Shown here: positions 1-6,893 of the stretch, piece after piece
Layout: every line of letters begins with the position of its first letter
How positions within the stretch are numbered: the stretch's first letter is position 1
DNA from: Candidatus Delongbacteria bacterium
GTDB lineage: Bacteria > Delongbacteria > UBA4055
Assembly: GCA_027858795.1 (NCBI GenBank)
Contig: JAQICF010000099.1
Location: 1 to 11,997, forward strand
DNA length: 11,997 bases
Direction of reading: 5' to 3'
The notes under the pieces: model-generated
What the model saw: the letters and a program-made list of their open reading frames with translations, nothing else
Database searches by the model: none
Told to the model about the DNA's origin: nothing
Position numbers and translations under genes: made by a program

Positions 1-444
1 GCTGAGAAAAATAAAAATTTAGAATCTGACAGAAAACTCTTAAAAGAGAAAACTGACGAGAAATTAGTTTCAATAAAAGATATCGAAAATCTGACGACGG
101 CTAAAACACAAGCCAATAAAGATGATGATCTAGCAAAGCAGAAAAAGGAAGATGAGGAAGCATTAGCAAAGAAAAAAGCTGAAGAAGAGCAGGCTAAAAA
201 AGATAAAGAAGCAGCAGACCTGGCAGCCAAGAAAAAGAAAGAAGCTGAAGAGCTTGCTAATAAAGAAAATGAAAAGAAAGATGAGTATTCTGATGAAGAT
301 GAGTACGCAGATGAAGAAGAATACTTTGATGAAGATGAGTATGAGTATTCTGATGAAGAATACTTTGATGAAGAAGAAGACTATTTTGATAACAATACAA
401 CCACACCAACTGGAAAAACAGGGTCTACAAGGAGAAGAAGATAA
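1..444 (+). CDS. C-terminal part of a Lys/Glu/Ala-rich protein with acidic-tyrosine tail (5' end outside window)
   Basis: The frame is open from base 1 and stops at TAA 442-444, giving 147 visible residues. The first ~90 are a charged Lys/Glu/Ala/Asp-rich run with long helical or coiled-coil character (AKKKAEEEQAKKDKEAAD type). Then comes a 37-residue segment (280-390) with 24 Asp/Glu, seven Tyr and three Phe. The end is a Thr/Pro/Gly linker and four consecutive arginines. No catalytic domain is visible; what the missing N-terminus encodes cannot be told. The stop lies 3 bases before bamD on the same strand, so the two are probably co-transcribed, and the arginine codons also supply the bamD ribosome-binding purines. 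I do not recognise the gene. A structural, envelope-associated or scaffolding role would fit a coil plus acidic tail, but that is only a guess. A second reading frame across 254-451 (Met/Lys-rich) is a shadow of this low-complexity DNA. Confidence 0.8.
   Translation, partial: AEKNKNLESDRKLLKEKTDEKLVSIKDIENLTTAKTQANKDDDLAKQKKEDEEALAKKKAEEEQAKKDKEAADLAAKKKKEAEELANKENEKKDEYSDEDEYADEEEYFDEDEYEYSDEEYFDEEEDYFDNNTTTPTGKTGSTRRRR
280..390 (+). repeat. Low-complexity degenerate repeat encoding the acidic-tyrosine tail
   Basis: Units built from GAT/GAA/GAG plus TAT/TAC/TTT are repeated imperfectly. The 17-mer gagtattctgatgaaga occurs exactly at 283-299 and 343-359, and gaatactttgatgaaga occurs exactly at 319-335 and 358-374. 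This suggests growth by slippage or local duplication inside the coding frame; all repeats keep the frame. Confidence 0.65.
429..434 (+). promoter_or_regulatory. Shine-Dalgarno (AAGGAG) for bamD inside upstream coding sequence
   Basis: AAGGAG lies 13 nt before the ATG at 448, a rather long spacing, and overlaps the AGG AGA AGA AGA arginine codons that end the upstream gene. The purine-rich stretch continues almost to the start, so the exact ribosome contact is uncertain. The arrangement suggests translational coupling of the two genes. Confidence 0.45.
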
Positions 445-447
445 AGT

Positions 448-1155
448 ATGAAAACAAAATTAATTTATGTCTATATATCAGTTGTTTTATTTGCAGTAAT
501 TTTAACATCATGTACAAATGAACTTAAAATCGAAGATATCGGATTTGAGAAGAGTTTTTCAATTGCTAAAAAGAAATATAATAACGGAAATTACCTGCAA
601 GCCTTAGAAGATTTTAATGTATTGATTCTAAACTATGGAGGTCAGACTGGAATTGATTCTGTGCAGTACCTTTTAGCGGATACTCATTTTAAATTGGAAG
701 AGTTCTATTCATCATCTTATGAATTCAACAGGTTGACTGAAAGTTTCCCGGAATCGAAATTAGCAGAGGAATCATATTTTAATTCAGCAATGAGTTACTA
801 TAAACTTTCACCTATATATTCATTAGATCAAAAAGAAACATACAACGCAATATCTAAATTTCAATTCTATCTAGATCTATACCCTGTAGGAGAATTTGCT
901 GATAAAGCAAATAGATTTATTAGCGAAATGAGGGAAAAGCTCGCAAGGAAAGAATTTGAATCAGGTAAGCTGTATATGAAAATGGATCAACCTAGAGCCG
1001 CAAAAATTTATTTCTTAGAAGTAATCAATAATTTTTATGATACAAGTTATTATTCACTATCATTAAAATTTATGGCTGAAGCATCAGAATTGATGAAAGA
1101 TGAGTATAATTTTCAGGTTTATCAAAAGAAATACAACGAAACTATAAAAAAATAA
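448..1155 (+). CDS. bamD: Outer membrane assembly lipoprotein, BamD-like (TPR)
   Basis: A 235-residue protein, close to the usual ~240 of BamD. An N-terminal hydrophobic signal (residues 5-20) ends in a lipobox Leu-Thr-Ser-Cys with Cys22 as the lipidation site. The mature part is a chain of TPR-like helix pairs: residues ~36-70 (AKKKYNNGNYLQALEDF), ~74-108, ~118-150 (the BamD-typical DQKETYNAISKFQFYLDLYP stretch) and ~165-215. BamD is the lipoprotein that docks with BamA on the periplasmic face of the outer membrane and helps fold beta-barrel proteins. It starts 3 bp after the upstream stop and its TAA overlaps the ATG of nadD by one base, so it sits within an operon. BamD next to NadD is a housekeeping arrangement with no sign of transfer. 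The alternative is a generic YbgF/TPR lipoprotein, but length, lipobox and central motif favour BamD. Confidence 0.85.
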   Translation: MKTKLIYVYISVVLFAVILTSCTNELKIEDIGFEKSFSIAKKKYNNGNYLQALEDFNVLILNYGGQTGIDSVQYLLADTHFKLEEFYSSSYEFNRLTESFPESKLAEESYFNSAMSYYKLSPIYSLDQKETYNAISKFQFYLDLYPVGEFADKANRFISEMREKLARKEFESGKLYMKMDQPRAAKIYFLEVINNFYDTSYYSLSLKFMAEASELMKDEYNFQVYQKKYNETIKK

Positions 1156-1718
1156 TGCAAAATAAAATTGGAATATTCGGAGGCTCATTTGATCCTATTC
1201 ATACCGGACATCTAATAATATGTAATATCATAAAAGAAGAATTAAATTTAGATAAAATAATATTTGTTCCAGCATTTAGATCTCCACATAAAGCTATCAG
1301 TAAATTCACATCCCCTCAGGTTAGATTGAAAATGGTTGAACTTGCAATAGAGGACAATAAAGGATTTGAAATATCAGATTTTGAAATAAGTCAAGGTAGG
1401 TCAGTTTATAGTATTGAAACTATTGAGCATATGAAAAAAAAGTATTCTGAAGCTGAATTGTATTTCATTATTGGTGCTGACTCATTTAAAGATATTTCAA
1501 AATGGAAAGATCCAGAACTGATTAGGGATAAGGTGAAATTAGTGATAGCATCAAGAGATAACTTAAAAGTAAATGAAGAAGATTATTTGGCGAAAACACC
1601 AAATATCGAAATTTCATCTTCAATGATAAGGGATCGAATAAGTAAAAAATTAAGTATTAAATATCTTGTTAATTCAAATGTTGAACACTATATTTATAAA
1701 AAGAGCCTGTACAAATAG
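1155..1718 (+). CDS. nadD: Nicotinate-nucleotide adenylyltransferase
   Basis: A 187-residue protein of typical NadD length. It catalyses ATP + nicotinate mononucleotide to deamido-NAD+ + PPi, the penultimate step of NAD+ synthesis, in the cytoplasm. The nucleotidyltransferase signature GGSFDPIHTGHL is at residues 9-20 (His16 and His19 form the HxGH-type motif). FVPAFRSPHK (37-46) is the NMN-loop motif, FIIGADSF (104-111) is the family core, and the C-terminal ISSSMIRDRI (153-162) is the ATP-binding ISSTxIR motif; all key positions are intact. The ATG at 1155 shares its A with the bamD stop (TAATG). No separate Shine-Dalgarno is evident, so translation is probably coupled to bamD. The next gene starts 32 bp downstream. 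Confidence 0.96.
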   Translation: MQNKIGIFGGSFDPIHTGHLIICNIIKEELNLDKIIFVPAFRSPHKAISKFTSPQVRLKMVELAIEDNKGFEISDFEISQGRSVYSIETIEHMKKKYSEAELYFIIGADSFKDISKWKDPELIRDKVKLVIASRDNLKVNEEDYLAKTPNIEISSSMIRDRISKKLSIKYLVNSNVEHYIYKKSLYK

Positions 1719-1750
1719 CAAAATATTAAGAAATATTAATTGGTAAAATT

Positions 1751-3124
1751 ATGTCTGAAGATAAAAAAAAATCAAAAAATGAATACAAAGACGTTTTAAA
1801 TAATAGAGAAGGCGGTGAAGGGCCAAGTATCTATGGTAGTTTTAGAAAACGTATCTTGGATGATAATGAGCAACAGGTCTATAAAAAAGTTCAGGATGGA
1901 GCTACTACCGGTTATCAGTTTGAAGGAGAGAGTTCTTTAGAAGGTGATTATGTTCGTAAAGTTGATAAAAAAATAGTTGCAATTTATGTCATTACCTCTA
2001 CCATTCTCTTAACTTCAATAATAATATTTTTATATAGTCTAATTCCCGGTCCTGAAGATAAATTTAAGCAATATAAGTCTTTAAGAGCTGAATTTGAAAA
2101 ACTCAGTGTGAAAATGAGTAAAAAAAGGCAAGAAATAGAAAATATTGTAACAGAATTAAAATCTAACGAAAAATACAAAGATCTAGAACTTGAAGATTCG
2201 GAAGGGAATATATTATCTGATCAGCAATTAGAAACATTGTCAATACAGGCCGAAACAGAAAGTGATAAAGGTATAAAATCCAAGATAAATACAATAATGC
2301 AAACTGATAAAGAATTAAAGGCAATTCAGAAAAATATTCAATCAAAATATGAAGGTCTAGAAGCACCTGAAGTAATGACTGATGAAATAGGTCATGAGGA
2401 AATTGCTTTAAGTTATCTAATTACAAATAAAGGCCTATCTCAGCATGAAGCACTAAATATCATAGGGAATGTTAATGTCTTCTCATATGCTTACGAAGGG
2501 CTATATGTATGGAATTTCTATGAGAATGGGTTCTACGGTTCATTTATAACAAAAGGTGAAGCTGATAAGACACCTAATGCAATCAAAAAATTAGCTAAGA
2601 GAGCTTTCAAAGCTAGAATTAATGCATTACTATCTGAGAAACAAAAATTGACTGAAAAAATAGAAATGCTTGAAGCTGAGAAAAGACAAGAATCTCCTGA
2701 TGCGAATAAATTAAGTGATGAACAGATACGTATTGATCGCTTGAATGAAGAGAATCGAAAATTACAAGAGAAAGTGGCAAAAAAAGAACAAGTTGTAGAC
2801 TTGAAAACTGTAAATTATAAACTTCTTGGTTTTGAATATGCCCAGAAGAAAGGTATAATAACTGAGTCAATGTGGGATGGAGTAAAACTTTCTAGATCAA
2901 CCGGAATTGATTATTCTTCTAAAGTGGATTTCTCTGTGACAGATAATTTAGTTATTAAACCTAAACAATTTGGATTGTCTACTTTTACAGAGGTATATAT
3001 TTTCCCTAAAAGTCTTGTTGCGGCCGGTGATATTAAGATAGTAAAGAATGAAAGAATATGCAGGATCGAATTTCTTGATCAAAGAAATTTGAAGAATAAA
3101 AATATCTTAATCATAGCTAAGTAA
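1751..3124 (+). CDS. Unrecognised single-pass membrane protein with two coiled-coil segments
   Basis: A 457-residue protein not matched to a family I know. Residues 1-74 are hydrophilic and probably cytoplasmic. One strong membrane span lies at ~75-98 (IVAIYVITSTILLTSIIIFL). It is followed by a Lys/Glu coiled coil (~101-140), a second helical stretch (~165-200), a small globular section (~210-270), a long coiled coil (~285-350, with KQKLTEKIEMLEAEKR and EENRKLQEKVAKKE), and a C-terminal globular part ending at residue 457. The section GLSQHEALNIIG...YVWNFYENGFYG loosely recalls the helix plus beta-hairpin of SmpA/BamE-like folds; this is a weak shape resemblance, not a family call. The start ATG has no clear Shine-Dalgarno. 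It is the last gene before the terminator at 3154 and follows bamD-nadD by 32 bp, so an envelope-structural role is plausible but unproven. Confidence 0.85.
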   Translation: MSEDKKKSKNEYKDVLNNREGGEGPSIYGSFRKRILDDNEQQVYKKVQDGATTGYQFEGESSLEGDYVRKVDKKIVAIYVITSTILLTSIIIFLYSLIPGPEDKFKQYKSLRAEFEKLSVKMSKKRQEIENIVTELKSNEKYKDLELEDSEGNILSDQQLETLSIQAETESDKGIKSKINTIMQTDKELKAIQKNIQSKYEGLEAPEVMTDEIGHEEIALSYLITNKGLSQHEALNIIGNVNVFSYAYEGLYVWNFYENGFYGSFITKGEADKTPNAIKKLAKRAFKARINALLSEKQKLTEKIEMLEAEKRQESPDANKLSDEQIRIDRLNEENRKLQEKVAKKEQVVDLKTVNYKLLGFEYAQKKGIITESMWDGVKLSRSTGIDYSSKVDFSVTDNLVIKPKQFGLSTFTEVYIFPKSLVAAGDIKIVKNERICRIEFLDQRNLKNKNILIIAK

Positions 3125-3153
3125 TATCAATGGTAACCAATAAAATTATGAAG

Positions 3154-3182
3154 CAGCGGATTTATTAATATCCGCTGTTTTT
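3154..3182 (+). terminator. Intrinsic terminator after the bamD-nadD gene string
   Basis: A perfect 8-bp stem, CAGCGGAT (3154-3161) pairing with ATCCGCTG (3170-3177), with an 8-nt loop and followed at once by TTTTT. It lies 30 bp past the stop of the preceding gene and 28 bp before the next start, so it separates the left operon from the TolC-family gene or attenuates read-through. Confidence 0.85.
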
Positions 3183-3210
3183 ATTTGAAATAATTAAAAT
3201 CGAAATAACA

Positions 3211-4599
3211 ATGAAAAAATATATATCAATTTTATTCATGCTAATGATTTTTCTTTGTAAAGCAGATATCCCTGAGAAGGCTTTATCATTGAACGATGTG
3301 ATCTATTTAGCGAAAAATAGTATAGATTATCAAATGTTACAGCAGAAAAAATTGTATCTGGAAAAATCTAAGGATGAAAAATTCTATTATTACTTTCCTA
3401 AATTCATGATGACTTCCACATTACCTGAGATCACCAATTACCATGTATTAACAGATTCCTCATATATCACAAAAAGTATTACTGCGGGTGTTAATATTAC
3501 TCAAAATCTATTTTACAACTCTGTTCTTACTGCCGGATTATATGGATCTGAAGTTTTGGAAGAATCTGGAAGTTCTTATAAATATTTAAATCTAGCACTT
3601 TCAACAGAATTGCATTATAAAATGAAATTCAATAAAGAATATTCATCTGTCAAACGAAGTTTAGAAATAGATCAATTAGACTTAGAAAGCGCGATTAGAG
3701 ATTATCAATATCTACTTGTTAGAAAATACTATAACCTTTATAGGGTTATTAGTGAGCATGAAATTGAAAATAGAGGGTATGATCTAAGTCTAAAGCATTA
3801 TAATGAGGGAGTTTCTAAATTTAAAGCAGGTATAATACCTGAAGTGGAAATGTTAGACCTAGAACTTTATCTGCAAAAGAAGGAATTATCTTTAAAACGA
3901 AGTAAAAATACTTTGTTATATTTTAAGGAAGAATTCAATAGATTTATTAAATATCCTAATGATTATGATATCAGATTGAAGTACGACGTTGAAGAAGTTA
4001 AAAAGCATGATATTGATCTTTCAAAAGATATGGATAGAATGTATCGATCAAACTCTGAATTCTTGTTGCATAGAAATGAAATACTAGATAAGGAAGATGC
4101 TTTAAGTGATGTTTATAAAACTAAGTCTATAAAAGGGCAGATCAGTATGAGTTATTTTATGGATGGAGATGAGAATGCATATGACCTCAATTACAATAAT
4201 GATAACTCCAAGACGGTATTCTCTCTAGGATTAAGCATACCACTATTTGATGGAGGTGATCTAATAAATTCATTAGATATTGCAAAATTGAATCTTAAGG
4301 TCTCTAAAGAAAAATTAAAAGATTCAAAAATCGAATTAGAGAATTTATTCAGATCTAAAATTAGGAATCTGGAATTGAATTATGAAAACCTTGAGATAAC
4401 AAAGAAGAGTTTTGATCTTTCAGAAAAAATATATAATATATCTCAGAAAAGATTTGAAAATGGTCTGATAACTTCAAAGGAATTTATTCAGAATCAGATA
4501 GATTATATCAGTAATAAGCAAGATATGATAAACAGTGAAATAGACTATATTTTATCAGTTTATGAATATAAAAAATTTATAGGTGTAAATCATTTTTAG
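3211..4599 (+). CDS. TolC-family outer membrane efflux protein
   Basis: A 462-residue protein of normal TolC/OprM length. It has an N-terminal signal peptide (KKYISILFMLMIFLCKA, cleavage probably after residue 18). The family's internal duplication is visible: each half ends in the helix-turn motif 'Y..g..rf..Gli...e.l...l.y'. These are residues ~187-211 (YNEGVSKFKAGIIPEVEML) and ~408-433 (YNISQKRFENGLITSKEF). A beta-strand motif LSIPLFDGG is at 341-349, typical of the strand entering the second half. Such proteins trimerise into an outer-membrane channel with a long periplasmic alpha-barrel and work with an inner-membrane pump and adaptor; neither partner is in this window. Upstream is a terminator, there is no clear Shine-Dalgarno before ATG 3211, and a new promoter follows downstream, so it looks like a single-gene unit. 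Substrate unknown. Confidence 0.92.
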   Translation: MKKYISILFMLMIFLCKADIPEKALSLNDVIYLAKNSIDYQMLQQKKLYLEKSKDEKFYYYFPKFMMTSTLPEITNYHVLTDSSYITKSITAGVNITQNLFYNSVLTAGLYGSEVLEESGSSYKYLNLALSTELHYKMKFNKEYSSVKRSLEIDQLDLESAIRDYQYLLVRKYYNLYRVISEHEIENRGYDLSLKHYNEGVSKFKAGIIPEVEMLDLELYLQKKELSLKRSKNTLLYFKEEFNRFIKYPNDYDIRLKYDVEEVKKHDIDLSKDMDRMYRSNSEFLLHRNEILDKEDALSDVYKTKSIKGQISMSYFMDGDENAYDLNYNNDNSKTVFSLGLSIPLFDGGDLINSLDIAKLNLKVSKEKLKDSKIELENLFRSKIRNLELNYENLEITKKSFDLSEKIYNISQKRFENGLITSKEFIQNQIDYISNKQDMINSEIDYILSVYEYKKFIGVNHF

Positions 4600-4654
4600 T
4601 AAATAAAATATAAAACAAATTTGAAGTATATTTTGAAAATATTTAAATGTCGTT

Positions 4655-4683
4655 TTGACTTTTTTAAGTAAAAATCGTATATT
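4655..4683 (+). promoter_or_regulatory. Sigma70-type promoter for the acetyltransferase-racemase operon
   Basis: TTGACT (4655-4660) and TATATT (4678-4683) are separated by exactly 17 bp, each one base from consensus. Just upstream is a perfect 7-bp inverted repeat with a one-base centre (atattttgaaaatat, 4628-4642), which could be an operator half or simply an A/T-rich UP-like tract. A start near 4690 would give a leader of about 140 nt before the GNAT gene. No other good promoter was seen before the genes to 9140. Confidence 0.55.
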
Positions 4684-4768
4684 CAAGTGTTCATGTATTG
4701 CAAAAAGACTGAGGATGTCTGTTTTCTCTTTTTTTTAAAACAAAATACTTAAGCGAATTATAAAGAGT

Positions 4769-4799
4769 AAAATTACCAGATAGTTGTTGGTAGTTTTTT
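4769..4799 (+). terminator. Terminator-like hairpin in the operon leader (possible attenuator)
   Basis: AAAATTACCA (4769-4778) pairs with TGGTAGTTTT (4788-4797) as a 10-bp stem with one G-U pair and a 9-nt loop. The run of six T at 4794-4799 is partly in the stem. It lies downstream of the predicted promoter and 34 bp before the GNAT start. It could be the terminator of the TolC-family gene 170 bp upstream, or a leader attenuator. The stem is A/U-rich, so strength is doubtful. Confidence 0.4.
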
Positions 4800-4832
4800 A
4801 ATTAATGTTTTCTATAATAAAAGGAGTGCAAG

Positions 4833-5276
4833 ATGGAGAATAAATTAGAAGTTTTTACACCAAACGATAGGCCTAACAAAGAGGAAAAAGAAAAAATTGT
4901 TCAATTTCTTTTCGAACAATTACAGGAATATGGAGATCCAATTCAGGATATTGAAAAAGCAATTGGTTATGCTATGAAAGATTATGAATCATTCGGGGGA
5001 ATGATCCTTGTTAGTTTTATTGATGATTTAATATCAGGTGTAGTTGTTTTGAACAAAACAGGAATGAAAGATTATATACCTGAAAATATTTTGGTTTATA
5101 TAGCAACTCACAAGGATATGCGTGGAAAAGGGATTGGGAAATTTCTAATGAAGAAGTCAATTGAATTGACAGATGGAAATATTGCTTTGCATGTTGAGCC
5201 TGAAAATCCAGCAAGATTTTTATACGAGAAAGTTGGTTTTACCAGCAAATATATCGAGATGAGGCACAAAAAATAA
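4833..5276 (+). CDS. GNAT-family N-acetyltransferase
   Basis: A 147-residue, single-domain GNAT fold. Motif A, which binds the acetyl-CoA pyrophosphate, is at residues 88-110, with the Arg-Gly-Lys-Gly-Ile-Gly loop at 97-102 (R/QxxGxG/A satisfied). Motif B is at ~116-144 with NPARFLYEKVGF (125-136), the usual 'N..a...YeklGF' end of the fold. These enzymes move an acetyl group from acetyl-CoA to an amine; the acceptor cannot be read from the sequence. The start is supported by AAGGAG at 4821-4826, 6 nt before ATG. It is the first gene of a forward operon, 15 bp ahead of an N-acyl-D-amino-acid deacylase. Sharing a transcript with a deacylase and two racemases suggests an amino acid or its derivative as acceptor (inference). 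Confidence 0.9.
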   Translation: MENKLEVFTPNDRPNKEEKEKIVQFLFEQLQEYGDPIQDIEKAIGYAMKDYESFGGMILVSFIDDLISGVVVLNKTGMKDYIPENILVYIATHKDMRGKGIGKFLMKKSIELTDGNIALHVEPENPARFLYEKVGFTSKYIEMRHKK

Positions 5277-5291
5277 AAGTGGTAACAAGAT

Positions 5292-6800
5292 TTGAACTTT
5301 GATTATATAATATCAAATGGTTTAGTTTATGATGGTACTTTGTCAAACCCATGCAAATCCGATATTGGAATAATGAATGACAGGATATCATTTATAGGTA
5401 AAATATCAGAAAAACAATCTAATAAAATTATTGATGCCAAAAATATGATAGTAACTCCCGGTTTTATTGATATTCATACCCATTGCGATCTTTCATTTAA
5501 ACAATTTACTAAAAATATCATTAAAGATTCTATTTCAAATGAGTGTATAAATAATTCTAACTTTTTATTTCAAGGAGTTACTTCTGTAATTACTGGTAAC
5601 TGTGGGCTTGGTTATTCAAATACTAATAATTGGTTGGATTTCATAAAGAGAATAGACTTTAAATCAAATGTATATCATCTTGTACCACATGGAAGTATCA
5701 GAGAAGACTTGTTTGGAAAAAACCAACCTTTTTTACTTAGCGATATGGAACTCAAATTATTAAAAAAAAGAATTGCGTTAGAAATTGAAAATGGAGCTAT
5801 AGGGGTATCATTAGGACTTGAATATGCTCCCGGTTGTTTTGCATCTCAAAGTGAATTACTCGAAATTGCGAGAACTGTAAAGAAACATAATTGCATTTTA
5901 GCTGTTCACTTGAGGTCAGAATTAGGTATTAATAACGAAGAGCTCTCTATTCTTGATGCGATTGATGAAGTAATTAATATTTGTAAGGTAACAGGTGTTT
6001 CTCTAGAGATTTCCCATCTTAAACTTGGGAAACCAAGAATGGGAATTCGGATCGATCAAGTTATAGATAAAATTATCAAAGCAAAAAATTCAGGCTTAGA
6101 TATTAGCTTTGATCATTATCCTTACGAAGCTGGTAACACAATGTTAAGTTTTCTTTTGCCTAATAAATATAAAGAAGGTTCAGGATTAAAGCTCAAATAT
6201 AAAAATAAATTGGGACGAATTGAAATAAAAGAAACTCTTAAAGATTTATTTAATCATATTGACCCCAAGGATATTATTGTAAGTTACTATCCATCACATC
6301 CTGAATTTGAAAGCTTGAATTTATCACAAATTGCAATTGAGCAAGACATTGATTTACTTGATTGTTATATAGATATGCTGTTTGAAGATGTTATACCTTG
6401 GGCAATATTCTTTCTTTCAGATGAAAATGATATTCGTGAAATTTCAAAATTAAAGGATGTAATTACAGTTTCCGATGGTTGGACAGTAGACAAAAAAATG
6501 CAAAATCCTCATCCTCGTTTATATGGTTCATTCCCAAGAAAGATAAAAAAATATTTTATAGATGAAAAAGTAATTGATTTGAAGAGTGTAATTAGATCAA
6601 TGACATCATTACCAGCAGAGAAATTTGGGATAAAGAATAGAGGAAAAATAATGGAAGGTAATTATGCAGACATTGCCATTATTGATTTGGATAAGCTACA
6701 AGATAAAGCAACTTACTTGTCACCACATCAATATTCTGAAGGTGTTGAATATCTTTTTCTAAATGGAAAATTAGTTATAAAAGAAGGTTGCCTGGTTTAA
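5292..6800 (+). CDS. N-acyl-D-amino-acid deacylase (D-aminoacylase family amidohydrolase)
   Basis: A 502-residue zinc amidohydrolase; the best-studied D-aminoacylases are ~480 residues. The family hydrolyses N-acyl-D-amino acids to the free D-amino acid plus a carboxylate. Ligand and catalytic positions visible: His62-Thr-His64 (GFIDIHTHCD), Cys104 in TGNCG (the cysteine zinc ligand that marks this subfamily), His206 (AVHLRSE), His242 (SHLK) and the catalytic Asp395 (VSDG). Further signatures are GVSLGLEYAPG (171-181), HPRLYGSFPR (407-416), MTSLPAEKFGIKNRG (~427-441) and a C-terminal PHQYSEGVEYLFLNGK. The N-terminus 'YIISNGLVYDGT' begins exactly where the family does, so the TTG at 5292 is the likely start. 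No in-frame ATG fits and the Shine-Dalgarno is poor, suggesting coupling to the GNAT gene 15 bp upstream. No signal peptide: cytoplasmic. Exact substrate (dipeptide or acyl group) unknown. Confidence 0.93.
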   Translation: MNFDYIISNGLVYDGTLSNPCKSDIGIMNDRISFIGKISEKQSNKIIDAKNMIVTPGFIDIHTHCDLSFKQFTKNIIKDSISNECINNSNFLFQGVTSVITGNCGLGYSNTNNWLDFIKRIDFKSNVYHLVPHGSIREDLFGKNQPFLLSDMELKLLKKRIALEIENGAIGVSLGLEYAPGCFASQSELLEIARTVKKHNCILAVHLRSELGINNEELSILDAIDEVINICKVTGVSLEISHLKLGKPRMGIRIDQVIDKIIKAKNSGLDISFDHYPYEAGNTMLSFLLPNKYKEGSGLKLKYKNKLGRIEIKETLKDLFNHIDPKDIIVSYYPSHPEFESLNLSQIAIEQDIDLLDCYIDMLFEDVIPWAIFFLSDENDIREISKLKDVITVSDGWTVDKKMQNPHPRLYGSFPRKIKKYFIDEKVIDLKSVIRSMTSLPAEKFGIKNRGKIMEGNYADIAIIDLDKLQDKATYLSPHQYSEGVEYLFLNGKLVIKEGCLV

Positions 6801-6893
6801 TTATGATTTCCCTGATGAAATTAATGAATCTGGGATAAATATGTTATATCAAATATATAAAGATCAATTACTTTAACTTACAAAAAAGAGACT

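Noticed and set aside
254..451. Met/Lys-rich 65-residue reading frame
   Set aside because: It is the +1 frame of the GAT/GAA repeat region of the acidic-tailed protein; composition is a by-product of that repeat and it overlaps the bamD start.
4693..4752. Possible 19-residue leader peptide in the GNAT operon leader
   Set aside because: It has no ribosome-binding site, starts only a few bases after the predicted transcription start, and shows no run of one regulatory amino acid.
4769..4799. T-box riboswitch (TGGTA near a terminator-like hairpin)
   Set aside because: The T-box core (GGTGGNACCGCG) and the specifier stem are absent; only a few letters match.
4600..4832. Efflux-pump adaptor or a small gene after the TolC-family gene
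   Set aside because: Both strands are A/T-rich with frequent stops and no frame with a start signal; the interval is better read as promoter and leader.
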